Below, one piece after another: positions 11,811 to 24,600 of a stretch of 64,000 nucleotides of DNA. Both the position numbers and the translations under genes were made by a program. Location: the NCBI GenBank assembly GCA_950097015.1, contig CATNEN010000008.1:3224001-3288000 (forward strand), written 5' to 3'. Within the stretch, counting starts at the first letter, position 1. Each line of letters starts with the position of its first letter. The notes below the pieces were generated by a model that searched no databases, had not been told where the DNA came from, and was given only the letters and a program-made list of their open reading frames with translations. The stretch is from Macrostomum hystrix (Eukaryota; Platyhelminthes; Macrostomidae).

Positions 11811-14800
11811 GGAGGAGAGTTGTGAAAGGTAGCAGGGAGGTTTGATGAATCGGTGTCGCTATTATCCCAGAGACACCAACGTGAATAGAAAACGGAAAAC
11901 AAAGACACGGGGTTGGCATGCATGCAGCAGACCCGGAGAAGTGTTGCAGTGGAGGCTCTAATCGGGGCTGAACTCCACAGCGGATTAGACTCAGTTGGCC
12001 CTGAGCTGAGACTCCCACAAATTTGAGCAGTTTAAGATTCGAGACAGGCCTGGCCTGAGTAAGTTTGCCTGACGAGATTAATAAAATGGATTGGCGAGTT
12101 GCAAGTGATTGAGAGGGCAGAGGGAGAGAATGGCAAGTGGAACGGGGTTAGGGGCCCGCGCGGATAATGGAAGTGTTTAACACAACACGGCCGAGTCCCC
12201 ATTGCTATGCAAATCAGGTGTCACGGATTCAATTACGTGTGCCAGAGGCGCTGCCCCTCTAAATTGGATTTTTACACTCCACGGAATCTGGGGGTCCGTT
12301 CTCCCACGCCCGCCCCACCGCCAGCAATTCCAGTGATTGGGGAAGACTATTTATACTTGTGTAAGGATCCCAACTAGCGATCCAAGAAATTTTTTCTATA
12401 ATGGCCTGCGACTGATCAGTTTCTGCTCGGGACAGGCATCGAATCCTAGGATGTGGGAACACGCGCATGCACTTCCCAAAGAATTTAGATTTGACTTCAC
12501 ATTGCCAGGCGGTGCATGCCGTCACAGTGCCATGAGGGTTTAGCCCTCTTAAACATCAATTTTCTGGCACAAACCCATTCTAGCGGCTGTCAATATAGGC
12601 CGCATTAGCAGCTGTGCTCAAATTGAGCAGGGAAGCTGTTGTGCGGCCATCTGGCCGATCTTAACACTCCTAGCTAAGGGTGTTGATTTTTTAGCAAATA
12701 ATCCACCTTTTTATAGAAACAGCCCTGCAAAGCATCAATGGACAGGACATCTTCCGTGGGTGTGTTAGCACCAACAATGTGCACCGACTGCTGGCATCTG
12801 GGGAATGACCGAGGACCATTTAACTGCCAGCCTGTTTGCTCAGCGCTGCTCTAACAGCAGCAGATGAAGCTGCTGATCCCAGAAGAGGAAGTTAGAGATA
12901 AGGCTAAAACAGATGGTATCTGACCTGCCCACTGAGTTTCTGCTAAAACTTATTAGCTATAGCACTAAAAGCAAACTAAACTAATGCGAACTATTGGAAT
13001 CGAATAAAAATGGAGTCAGGTGTTTTCGAGTCAACACAGCGGTTTGTGTTAGCCAGTGAATCGGATCGGGGACAGATATGAATAATGATCCCCACTAGCC
13101 GCAGTGCAGCTCCTGGTAATGGATGTGAGCACGGATGCCTGCTCAGTAACGCACAGAGCGCAACGACTCTTGCGGGTCGGATCCTTCGAGGGGCGGAAGT
13201 CTGAAGCCCTGTCACGGCATAAGCACATTTGTTCACCTGTTCCTGATCAGGAAGGCCGGGATCTGCGTGCTTGAGAACATGTGCTCAGGGTTGCCTATAG
13301 TGTTCATACATTTTCAAGCTAGTCGGTTTTTGGCTCGAAAAGAAATAGAGAAATAAAAATACGAGTATATTCTAACGTCCAAATTAAGGAATGGAATGAG
13401 CTCACACAGAGTTGCGCCTCATTGGGTCCTGAGTTGCATGCTCAACTTATTGGAATTCGAAATGAAATTTGATTGAATAACAAAGCTGGACTGTAGACAG
13501 TGTGCTGTCAAAACTGATAATGCCTTAGGTAAACATGAGCATCATTTTATATATAAGTAGAGTTGTGACAGTGAAATAACAAACGCAGATTTCGACCTTG
13601 GTTGCGTCAGTGACGTCAGCGAATACGAACCCATGCAGCGCGTGAGCAGTGATTTCCATGCCTGTCTTGAGGCTTTGATAAGTAGCGAGATGATCGAGAT
13701 ACCCATTTCTTAACTTCTCTTCCCGGTGCCGGAGGAAATCACTCCCGCATAAGATACTCCCTAAAATCCCCCAGTTGAGCGGGGTCAGCGGGCCGTGAGA
13801 CATTCCTGTCACGACTGGGAAGAGCTTCAATTCCTGGCTCTCCGGAATAAATTAATCTTTGCAAACAGAATTCCAATGGATAAACAACTGGCTCATTGTG
13901 GGGCGCGGCAGCGAACAGCGGGCAGGCGGAGACAGCGCCTGAATCACGAGTGGAGGAGCCAGCCCTGCTTTGTCCTCACGTCGTCATTCAGCAGAAGGAG
14001 AAAAGTTTTGATTAAAAAAACTGGTTGCTAAAAAGAAGTTTTCAAGAGACCAATGCCTTCCTCATGATCCCCTGCTGCTGCTGCTGCTGTCTCTCCAGGG
14101 GGGCTTAAGGGTTAAGTTGAGCTAATCATCTACCCATTGCTTAGCAAGCTAACGGGTCTCTCCTTAAATTCCCAGGGCCATTCAAAGCCTATTTTAACAG
14201 CATTCAGTCAGGGTGTATGAGAAAATGAATTTGAATGACTTCATCTTCGTGTGGGCTTGAGTTCACCGATCTTGACACAGATTCCATAATTCCACAATAC
14301 ATTCATGCTTCGCAATAACTTTCCCGCGAAAATTTCAATCAAATAAACTTCCCCAATATTTGACAGTCGCTTAATTGTGAGGCTCTTTTCTGTCAAAAAA
14401 ACTATTTATTAGAAAATCGAGGATCTTAAACTAAACTCAACGGGATCTGCTAAATGAGGCGATAACACAGGCCTAACTCAAATTGATAAGAAGAAGTGTC
14501 GCAGTCGCTGATTTGCATAAGCGAATCTTCCCATCTCGCCCCCCAATGGCTGAGTTCTTTGTGTCGGGGGGCGGGTATCATTGATAGATAGCGGAACCCG
14601 GGTCGAGACCTGAGAACTATCGGTATCTGCCGTGGAGTCTATACTCAGTGGGTGACAAGAGTTAAGTGTGCGGCACGCCACCTGCTCAACAGTTTCCCAT
14701 TGGAGCAGGGCAAGCATGGAATTTCAGCTCAAGACAGCGGGGAAGCCAATTCATAACGGGATCAGAAAGCGATTGCGCCGAACGAAATGGGGATTTTAGT

Positions 14801-17629
14801 TAGCGGCAAAGTGAGCAGAAGAATCTCAACTGGGGATGAGATGTTGATAAAATTTAAGCGATTTACTACTCCTAGGGCCCTGGGAGGGAGCAATGGGATA
14901 AATCAGTGCCGACCAGCCAAGCAGATCATTGTAATGTGAAAACTGCAATTGCGGGCCGGGGAGAGGAGGCGAAGGGAAATGAGTATAAAATCAGCATTTT
15001 CTTTCCCCCAGTCTTATCTCGCTGGCCCCGAAACTCGACTCCATCGACTTTCCATCCTCCTCCCTAACCTTACTCATGGAAGCAAAAAATAAAAGCCCTT
15101 GGGTTGCTCATGTGCTCACCGCGAGCTCAGCTGAGCAGTGAAGCAGGATCACTTCCCATTATCTCCTGCTCCTCCTGTTTCTAATTTACTGCAGCCTCTC
15201 TGAGCAGAGTTTTAAAGCTACTGGAAAATCACATTTGTGATCGTAACTAATCAGGAGTTTTTTGTTTAAGCTGACCTTGCAATTTCTGAAATCTCGATGG
15301 TCAGTTCAGATTTAATAAAATTAGTTGACTTAAAAATGTGGGAATATAAAAATCACGACAGTGATTTCCGTGTGATTCCGAAAAAGTATATTTTTGTCCA
15401 CCATTCTGTTCGTAAAATAGCCACGCACATTGAAAAAAACGCAAGTCGCCAACAACTTTCATAGTTTTCTACTAATAGTAGAGTAATTAATATGAACAAA
15501 TAAAAAACACATTTTTGATTTTTTTGTTTATCATTGCAATTTTTATTACAGTCAATTTTTGTGTTAAGCGAAGGACTCGGAAGGAGTTCAAAAGCTTTAC
15601 AGAAAACTAAACGGTAGAAAAATATTGTTTTTTTGGTTTGTATTACCAAAAACGAATTTATAGTTCATTTAAAAAACGTATACTAAAAGTTCATTTTAAG
15701 CCAGCCTGCTTGCCTACCCTGCCTACCTTTGATTATTCTAGCATTTCTAAAATCGATAACTATAAAATATATTCTAAATGCTATGAATTACTGAGCTAGT
15801 TTATGCTAGAATTTAGCAAAAATGCAAAATATTTTTTTTGCTTTTTTTGAACTTTAATTATATACTGCCTGTATTTTAAGTTGCACTTAATAAATACGCA
15901 ATGCAAGCTGCGCTACTGAGCTACTGGGCAGTAGCGAGACGCGGGATTGCAATCTATATTTGCCAAGGACTTAGCAAACAAAATGGCTATGCCACTCGGC
16001 ACGGGCCGGGGAAGGTAAAGTTTGGTGGCGGGGGTGGGCGCCGGTCGGGCGGAGGGATGGGGCCGGTTAGACAAGACAAACGCGCACGCGAGCAATTTTC
16101 TCCTCTGACCGGCGCGCGCAAGCCCCACCCCACCTTCTCCACAACCCCAACTCCTACACTAGGGAGATAGGGTGGCGCACACACCGCTTTCCTACCCCAA
16201 CCCTAGCTTGCCCCCAGACCTCCCTCTCCTCTCTCCGCTATCAGATGAATGTACATAATACTGCTTCTCCACAACTTAAGGCTGGAATGGGTGGGGCGCT
16301 GCCCTCCTGACCATGGGCTAGGATGGGAGGGGCCAGAGCTTGATTAGCGGAGTAGCATTGGGGTGAGAGCAGCGAGGCGGCTACTCACTTGGAGTTTCAT
16401 GCAATTCTCAGGTCTTGTGTATTAGCGCGTATTGTGTGTATGCCTTCGCTAATTTCTTTCTCTCCGGGGGGTGGCGCCCGAAACTGCGGACAAATCAGAG
16501 AGAAGTAAGGCCTCATTCTATTGGCTGGGCCGGCCTGGAATAGATAGGCAGGTGTCGGGTGCTGGCAAGGCTAAAAGGAAAAGAAAGAAGAGAAGGAGAG
16601 ACAGAACAGATAGAATGAAACACTACCCCACGCCGAGCTCTTAACCACTTCTGGTCTCCCACTGAGTGCGTGCGCCTCTGCAAGATCTATCAACGCCAAC
16701 CCTTTCCTTTCTCGCTCCTTTCTAACCCCCTTGAAGTAAAGAGCAACGCGGCCGGTCCTTCGCTCTAGTCAACCCCCAATCGGCCTGTTCTCTAACCCCA
16801 CAGCCGTTCGCTTGCCGATCCTTGTAGGGGGTCAGGGGGAGGCGGTGGATGCGGGTAGTGGAGGAGGACACACTAAGCATGGAACACTTACTGGAGCTTG
16901 TATGTGTGCTGTCGCATCTGGAGGAGTTGAGGAAGATGGGAGATGGCGGTACTGCCTCCCTCCCCCAGGTCGCCTCCCGACAAAGAAGACAAGAAGAGGG
17001 ATAGAAGAGATGTAGGAGATACAGACGGATGAAAAGGAGACAGGCCGCGGTGTGAGGGGGCTGTGCGAATTTCGGTCGCAGCAGTTTCCCGGAAGCAGAT
17101 CGGTGTGCTGTTGCCCGCGTGTTGTCGACCAGAGTCCGCTGTGCGATGCATTCGAACAAAATTTCCAAACTGCCAATGCACAATTGTTGCTCACACTTGC
17201 GGCTGGCATTTGTTTATGTTGGTACGCGGTTGCTAAGCGACTGCAACACAAAGATGTATTCAAGCTTTGAAACCCTAACTAATTTTAGTGACCGTATTAG
17301 CTTAAGCTTCAACCTGGCAATTTGATTTGAGTATTTTTCTTGTCGCTTGCTGCACCTGTATTGTACCTTTCTGCCATGCAGGCAGCTTGGTCAGTGGACA
17401 AGGATTTTAATGAGACTTATATCAATGCTACCTTCCTGGTTTTGACCTTGATCGATTTGTTATAAATTAACAGTTAGAATATGAAAACTTACATTAGCCA
17501 AACAGCAGAAAAGGTAATGTACTTAAATCCCGATTCCCGAAAAATTAACCACCAAAATGACCATTCAGAAGGCAGTAGGATGCAGAAGGAAGTTGCCTTT
17601 GTCTCTAAAAACGGCGTGACAACTGACCC
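11811..17629. other. 5.8 kb unrecognised single-copy DNA
   Basis: No ORF here shows a domain or splice pattern I can support. About 15240-15900 is very AT-rich. About 15900-17260 is GC-richer with many CpGs and C-rich runs, which could be a promoter/5' region, but no linked exon is identifiable. It may hold regulatory DNA for neighbouring genes. Confidence 0.4.
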
Positions 17630-18200
17630 TTGATCGTTCAGTTGTCATCACCAGTCCTCATCATGTCAATGCTTGCAGAAGACGCAGAGTTTGCACGATG
17701 GCTGGACAAGTTGAGCGAGTTCGACTATCAGATTGAGAAAAGGAAAGGAGAAAAGCATTCGAATGCTGATGTACTTCAGCTCAACGGTGAAAGCACGATC
17801 GATGCACGCAGCTAGCGATTTTCCGAACTGCTTGCGCAACAGTTAGCGACCAGACAGAGCTGAGACAGAGCGGCTGAAGCGATCGGCAGCGGCAACTGCT
17901 GTCTGAATGCCAGCGACTGACACTCGTCGACGGACTGCTATATGCCCCCCGGTGGCAATCCGATGACGGCAGTGTCCATTGTCAGCAGCAGATTGTTCCA
18001 GAAAGTCTGCAGCGTGAAGTTTTTGCCGAAGCAACTTGCTGGAACGGGCGGGAAACATGCACAGTGGACCACGTAAGACCCTCGAGAAAATCATGGTGCC
18101 GTTGGCGCCCCTACTGGCACGCGCGTCGGCCCCTTCTGTCGCCGTCCGTGATAGTACACCTGCCGGCGCTCATGAGCATTCACCAGTACATACCCAGTTT
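17630..18200 (+). pseudogene. decayed Ty3/gypsy-like pol fragment
   Basis: Short plus-strand frames resemble consecutive parts of an LTR-retrotransposon polyprotein. The end of RNase H appears around 17699-17790 (ARWLDKLSEFDYQI, then GEKHSNADV). The integrase zinc-binding lead-in follows at about 17990-18090 (IVPESLQREVFAEA, then, in another frame, RKTLEKI). Frameshifts and stops separate the pieces, and the HHCC core is not intact. No LTRs were found. Nearest alternative: chance similarity, unlikely given two motifs in the correct order. Confidence 0.6.
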
Positions 18201-18535
18201 TTACACCCATTAGAGAAGGACTAGTATGATTTTTAGTTTTTCTATTTGAGTAGGTTTCGATTGCGCTGAAAGTGAAAGGCACAGATTGTTTTCGAAGAAG
18301 GAGAGCATTGTAAGACGGTTTATAAGATGGTAGACTTGGATCTAAACATCAAAGCAATGTACATGCGTGTTGAAATGCACAGTCGCTGAAGTGTACATTG
18401 TCAAGTCAATATAAGTGACCCTTCAGTCGTCAGGTGTTGGTCTACCCCCAAAGCCACTCACTCGTTCTCGGCTGGTCTTGTAGTATAAACGACATCCACT
18501 GCAACAGTTTGCTTGGAAAAAGCTTGTAGCATTGA
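18201..18535. other. spacer before the 16-bp array
   Basis: Unique sequence with no supported feature. Confidence 0.4.
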
Positions 18536-19652
18536 TTCACGAAATACTTGACTCACTGAAACCTTGACTCACTGAAACCTTGACTCACTGAAACCTTGAC
18601 TCACTGAAACCTTGACTCACTGAAACCTTGATTCACTGAAACATTGACTCACTGAAACATTGACTCACCGAAACCTTGATTCACTGAAACCTTGATTCAC
18701 TGAAACCTTGACTCACTGAAACCTTGATTCACTGAAACATTGACTCACTGAAACCTTGACTCACTGAAACCTTGATTCACTGAAACCTTGACTCACTGAA
18801 ACTTTGATTCACTGAAACCTTGATTCACTGAAACCTTGACTCACTGAAACCTTGATCGAGTCACTGAAACCTTGAGTCACTGATACCTTGATTCACTGAA
18901 ACCTTGACTCACTGAAACCTTGATTCACTGAAACCTTGATTCACTGAAACCTTGATTCACTGAAACATTTATTCACTGAAACCCTGAGTCACTGAAACCT
19001 TGACTCACTGAAACCTTGAGTCACTGATACCTTGATTCACTGAAACCTTGATTCACTGAAACCTTGACTCACTGAAACCTTAATTCACTGAAACCTTGAT
19101 TCACTGAAACCTTGATTCACTGATACCTTGAGTCACTGATACCTTGACTCACTGAAACCTTGATTCACTGATACCTTGATTCACTGATACCTTGAGTCAC
19201 TGATACCTTGAGTCACTGATACCTTGAGTCACTGATACCTTGAGTCACTGAAACCTTGACTCACTGATACCTTGAGTCACTGAAACCTTGAGTCACTGAT
19301 ACCTTGAGTCACTGATACCTTGAGTCACTGATACCTTGATTCACTGAAACCTTGACTCACTGATACCTTGACTCACTGAAACCTTGACTCACTGAAACCT
19401 TGACTCACTGATACCTTGAGTCACTGATACCTTGAGTCACTGAAACCTTGAGTCACTGAAACCTTGAGTCACTGATACATTGAGTCACTGATACCTTGAG
19501 TCACTGAAACCTTGAGTCACTGAAACCTTGAGTCACTGATACCTTGAGTCACTGATACCTTGAGTCACTGAAACCTTGAGTCACTGAAACCTTGAGTCAC
19601 TGAAACCTTGAGTCACTGATACCTTGAGTCACTGATACCTTGAGTCACTGAT
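18536..19652 (+). repeat. 16-bp minisatellite, left part
   Basis: About 70 units of CACTGAAACCTTGACT and variants. CTTGATT and CTTGACT forms dominate the left half, and CTTGAGT with GATACC forms the right half. The array continues at 20957-21036 beyond an inserted LINE. Confidence 0.97.
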
Positions 19653-20956
19653 AATAATAATAATAATAATAACGGACGCTGCGGAGGTTAGAAAACTGCA
19701 GCGAACACACGCTGCCGAAAAACGCGGGAGTCAGCCCTGGCAGCAGCCTGAGGGGAGAAGCCAAGACTCTGCAAGTCAGTTAAAAGGCAATCAAGTAGAG
19801 TCACGCGACGGCCCTGTCCACGCCGAAGGCCTTCACTGGGCGGGTTGAGCAGAAGGGTCGCGAGCGGCGGGCCCGCACCCCTCGCATGAGCCCGCAGGCA
19901 GTGGCCGGCCAGCATTTGCCGACGCCTTTGCAGGGAACGAGCGAAGGAGGGCACACGGGCTCTCGCGGTCAGCTCGGCGTTGCTCGCAGTCTCAGGGTAG
20001 CGGATGCCAAGCGCCGACCTCAGCAGGTGTCGGTGAGACGCCTCCAGGGCAGCCTCACGGGTAGGCGTCATCGGCACTGCTTCGAGGCCATATGCAAGGA
20101 CGGATTCGACAGCTGAGCGGAAGAGGCCGATCTTCAGGACGTCGGAGGCAGTAGAGTCAAAGATGGTACGCAGAAGGTGGAGGGCGCGCCAGGCCTGTTG
20201 CTTGCGGAATTCGATGATGGCGTTGGCGTCCAAAATTTGCACACCTAAGTACTTAAAGTCCTGGCAGGTGTTGATGACATTGCCGTCTGGAAGTTGGAGT
20301 GGTGGGGCGGTTGCTGTGCCCATGTGCAGGACCTCCGTCTTGTTGTAGTTAATGTGAAGCCCGACTCTCCTGCCTTCCTCGGCCAGGCGACAGACCGCTC
20401 TCAGGGCTGCGTCAGGGTCGCAGCAGGTCAGGGCGACGTCATCGGCATAGGCGAGGCAGGTCAGGCGGACGCAGGGGAGCCGGGCACTACGCCTGCGGGT
20501 GACCATGAAGCCATCGTCGTCGCGTAGGGCGCGCCTGAGAACGAAGTCCATGACCATCACGAAAAGAAAAGGAGAAAGGGTGTCTCCTTGAAGAACACCA
20601 GAGGTGGTAGCGAACTCGGTCGTGGGCCCGTCTGCAGTCTGAATAAAAGCACTGGAGTCGGTGTAAAGATCCATCACTGCTTGGATGAGCAATTGTGGAA
20701 CGCCGTGTTCTTTGAGCAGCCATGCAATGGCCGGCCTGCTGATGGAATCAAACGCTTTGAGGAAGTCGACGAAAACGATGGATGCCGACATCAGTCGCGT
20801 CCTGCAGGCTTCGACCACGCAGCGGATGGCAGCCACCTGCTCAGAGGTCGAGCGGCCAGGGCGGAAACCACTCTGGAGGTGAAGAAGCCGCTGATTGATA
20901 GTGGGCAGCAGGCGGTTGCGCAGGACGATGTTCAGGACTTTAACCAGCGTGCACTC
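19653..20956 (-). mobile_element. 5'-truncated non-LTR retrotransposon inserted in the 16-bp array
   Basis: Flanked by GAGTCACTGAT at 19642-19652 and again at 20957-20967, which fits a target-site duplication of at least 11 bp, although the array's own periodicity could mimic part of it. The element's 3' end is a (TTA)n microsatellite (19653-19672 on the + strand as AATAAT repeats) following a very short 3'UTR. The 5' end is cut inside the reverse transcriptase domain. This is the signature of target-primed reverse transcription. Confidence 0.88.
19688..20956 (-). CDS. LINE reverse transcriptase (5'-truncated, otherwise open)
   Basis: The frame is open from the truncation point to the stop, about 422 codons with no internal stop or frameshift. 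Visible RT motifs in order: GFRPGRSTSEQV, VDFLKAFDSI (motif A), SGVLQGDTLSPFLF (motif B), LAYADDVAL (catalytic motif C), NKTEVLHMG and FKYLGV (motif E), then a thumb/C-terminal part with RRRQMLAGHCLRA. The catalytic Asp pair is intact. Endonuclease and N-terminal RT are missing, so this copy cannot move on its own. Clade not assigned; RTE- or R4-like are possibilities. Lack of decay points to a recent insertion. Confidence 0.88.
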   Translation of the reverse strand, partial: ECTLVKVLNIVLRNRLLPTINQRLLHLQSGFRPGRSTSEQVAAIRCVVEACRTRLMSASIVFVDFLKAFDSISRPAIAWLLKEHGVPQLLIQAVMDLYTDSSAFIQTADGPTTEFATTSGVLQGDTLSPFLFVMVMDFVLRRALRDDDGFMVTRRRSARLPCVRLTCLAYADDVALTCCDPDAALRAVCRLAEEGRRVGLHINYNKTEVLHMGTATAPPLQLPDGNVINTCQDFKYLGVQILDANAIIEFRKQQAWRALHLLRTIFDSTASDVLKIGLFRSAVESVLAYGLEAVPMTPTREAALEASHRHLLRSALGIRYPETASNAELTARARVPSFARSLQRRRQMLAGHCLRAHARGAGPPLATLLLNPPSEGLRRGQGRRVTLLDCLLTDLQSLGFSPQAAARADSRVFRQRVFAAVF

Positions 20957-21036
20957 GAGTCACTGATACCTTGAGTCACTGAAACCTTGAGTCACTGAAA
21001 CCTTGAGTCACTGATACATTGAGTCACTGATACATA
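20957..21036 (+). repeat. 16-bp minisatellite, right remnant
   Basis: Five units of the same monomer as 18536-19652, separated from it by the LINE. Confidence 0.93.
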
Positions 21037-21617
21037 GACTCGGATTCCTTTTAGAGTGAGGTCCGGAGTTCGATGAGTTAGGTGTCAATCGTATTGTAAT
21101 TTTTCTTTGATACAGAAATGAACAAAGACTTTAAAAATAGTTTTAAACGCGTTAGTTGGTCCTGTCACAAATAATTTTTAATTCATACATAGTATTCACG
21201 CTATTAATGAATAAACTAGTGTATTTATTAGTGGTACTATAATGAACATGACACGGCATAGGTATTATTGAATCATAGTCGCACACACACAGTGAGTTGT
21301 CAGTTGCTGCCGGCACGAACGGATAGCAACAACCAGAGGGTCTGGGCAGGCAGCAACAGGAAAATTTGTGCACTTTTGAAAGACACGCAGCTCGGCAGGG
21401 GGACTTAAAATAGTTACTGGGGGGCAAATCGAAGTACAGGTCATGCAGCAAAAAATGAGCTACTTTTGCAGTTCCGTTGTGCCAAATAGACAATTTCAGT
21501 TGCTGGAAGTTTGAACACAAAAGGTGTCATAGTTAGAAGTTGGGCCATCTCCAGATGGAAAACAACTTACTGAGGCAGAATTGTACTCTTGCGTGAATGC
21601 CAGTCTAAAGACACTTG
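21037..21617. other. 3' flank of the minus-strand gene
   Basis: AT-rich, non-coding. A minus-strand AATAAA (TTTATT at 21224-21229) is a possible poly(A) signal for the gene ending at 21618. Confidence 0.4.
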
Positions 21618-24600
21618 TCACATGCCGTTGACTTTGCTCAGCTGTGCCAACAGGCCTTCAATCTTTTTCTCCGCTCTGCAATTCTTCTCTACCAGCAGCT
21701 GGCGCCTCTGCTCCTGGCCGAGGAGGCTGCGCTCCCAGCGCTCAGCCTCCTGCATCAGCGACTTATTCTCCATCTCGGCCGCGGATACGCTGTCCGGCGG
21801 TGAGGCTTCGGCTCCGTCTGCGGGAGAGTGTTGACGATCGATTCTCATCAGCTACCTATCAGAAGTGACCAAAGAATAGCTACCAGCCAATGAGAATTAA
21901 TCGATTCTTGTCAGCCAATCAGAAGGGACTAAAAAGTAGCTACCCGCCAATAAGAATCAATTGATTCTCATCAGCCAATCAGAAGCGACCAACGAGTAGC
22001 TACAAGCCGATAAGAATCAATTGATTCTTGACAGCAAAGCAGAAGTAACTGAAGAGTACCTACCAGCCATTAAAAAGCAATCGATTCTTCTTAGCAAATC
22101 AAAAGTGATTAAAAAGTAGCTACCAGCCAATAAGAATCAATCGATTCTTGTCAGCCAATCAGAAGGGACTAAAAAGTAGCTACCCGCCAATAAGAATCAA
22201 TTGATTCTTATCAGCCAATCAGAAGCGACCAACGAGTAGCTACAAGCCGATAAGAATCAATTGATTCTTGTCAGCAAAGCAGAAGTGCCTGAAGAGTAGC
22301 TACCAGCCATTAAGAATCAATCTATTCTACTTAGCCGGTCAGAAGTCATTCACTGTTTCAGCCAATAAGTATCAATTAAAAAATAGTTGTCAGCCAATCA
22401 GAAGTGGTCAAACTTTTCCAGCCAATCAGTTCACAATCAATTCTAGCCAACCAATCAAAGTTTCCCAGCCAATAGGAACAAAGATAGTATCGTGAGCTAA
22501 TAAGGTTCAGAAAATTCTGACACAACTAATAAAATTTATTAAACTGAGACTGTAAAAAATATTTTTTTCGATTTCAGCCAATCAGAATCAAACAGTTAAT
22601 GAGCAAGGGTTATACTTACCAATCGCAGAAGTTGTGGTATTGTAATCAGCGTCTGAGGATTGTTTTCCAGGCGGCGGTGCAGAAGAAGCGGAAATAGCTG
22701 TTGTAGCATCAGCATCAGCAGCAGCAGGAGCAGCGGTCTCAGACACCGCAGGAGGCAGGCCGATGGCGTGAGAAGCTCGAGAGTCTCGCCGACAATGGCA
22801 GGCGGAGCAGAAGTTAACAGTCTGGCGGTGGGGGACAGTCGGGATGACGCGAAGGCAGCCGGCGCAGCAGAAGCGACAGTCAGGGTCTCCGTCAGCATCG
22901 TCCGACTAGCGGGAAAATAGGTACAGAAATGAATAACAACTGTAATGTTTGCCTGAGGGCTGTGATCACTGCCGCATCATTTGGTGACAAATGACAACTT
23001 TGCCCATTCCGCTGATTACAGAGCATACGCTCACGAAACTCAAGAACACGGGCCAAATTTCTGTTGCGCATCTTCTGAAACAATAATCAATATTGGGCTA
23101 CACACAACTTCTACTTTTTGAAGGTCCAGCAGCTCCGTCTAGGTAAAGGTCGGTGACCACATCGAAGATGATGCAGGCACATTCGGGTGACATGCTGATA
23201 AAGTTTGAAGGCCTATAGCAAAGGCCGCACTGAGGCGCAGTGCCAACTCTTGCATAGGGGTGTGTGAAATACACAGGCTCTTATGGAAAAAAATCTGACC
23301 TTCGGCCAGAACCGTTGAATATCTCGACGGTCTGAAGAGCTGACGACTTAATTATTGTTTACGAAGATTCGCAACAAATAGTTGGCCCGTATTATAAAGT
23401 TTCGTTTGCATGCGTTGCTCCGTTCGGCTGTGCCCCTGGTGGTACCAGCTACAACAGGCCCAAAAGCCGTTCGGCTGTGCCCCTGGTGGTACCAGCTACA
23501 ACAGGCCCAAAAGTTGAAACTTACCTGCAGCCGACAGTCGGAGTTCAACGCTGCGAGCTTGTCGCCCGATGTAGCCGCAGCTGCCAAAGTCGTCGCTAAT
23601 TTCAACTCACTGCGACCGCGACGCGACGATCTTGTAAGAATGCCCGGCTTGGCTGCGGAACTGGTGGACTCCGCTTTGGCTGCCGCTGCCGCTGCTGCTG
23701 CTGCCGAGGCTGCCGCAGCGGTTCTGAATCGCTTGCATCCAACGGCGGGCGCATTGGGATCAGCTGACTGGCCCAGTAGCAGTTGGTAATCCGCGTTCAC
23801 GAGCTGCGGACGGCGCTTCCGATGCGGTCCCTTCGACTCGACGATGTCTGGCCGCGGGTGGGTCGAGTTTAGAACTTTCAGTGAAATCAAATCAGAAATT
23901 CAGTAAGCTCCATTCCGGAAATCTGCAAGCTGGATTCCTGAAATCTACAAGCTGGATTGCTGAAATCTACAAGCTGGATTGCTGAATTCTACAAGCTGGA
24001 TTGCTGAAATCTACAAGCTGGATTGCTGAAATCTACAAGCTGGATTCCTGAAATCTGCAAGCTGGATTGCTGAAATCTACAAGCTGGATTCCTGAAATCT
24101 ACAAGTTGGATTCCTGAAATCTGCAAGCTGGATTCCTGAAATCTACAAGCTGGATTCCTGAAATCTGCAAGCTGGATTCCTGAAATCTACAAGTTGGATT
24201 CCTAAAATCTACAAGTTGGATTCCTGAAATCTACAAGTTGGATTCCTAAAATCTACAAGTTGGATTCCTGAAATCTACAAGCTGGATTCCTGAAATCTAC
24301 AAGTTGGATTCCTGAAATCTACAAGTTGGATTAGTTGAAAACTTTTCCTATAATTATTTCAGCACCTATAATTATCAAGTTTAAGAACTTGGGATCCTAG
24401 ATTAGGCAATTTCGAGACTTGTAATACAACCTTTAAAACCAGTATGAGGCATGACAAGAGCTACACAAATTGTATAATTATAACAATAAGCTTATCTGAT
24501 GTTGTAACTGCGCCACTAAAGCAAAGAAACGGTTTAAACAAAAATTGCTCATTGACCCACTTTCTGGACAATGAATATTGTTCAGCTTGTTCAACAGAAA

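Noticed and set aside
9287-12018. Two minus-strand open frames of about 880 codons rich in [12 protein letters not shown] repeats
   Set aside because: They coincide with the 24-bp array; the period is a multiple of three, so frames stay open by chance on both strands. No unique domain.
18536-19652. CRISPR-like direct repeats
   Set aside because: Units are contiguous with no unique spacers, in a eukaryotic context; this is a minisatellite.
21058-21080. GGAGTTCGATG resembling a tRNA B box
   Set aside because: No matching A box, acceptor stem or cloverleaf could be traced.
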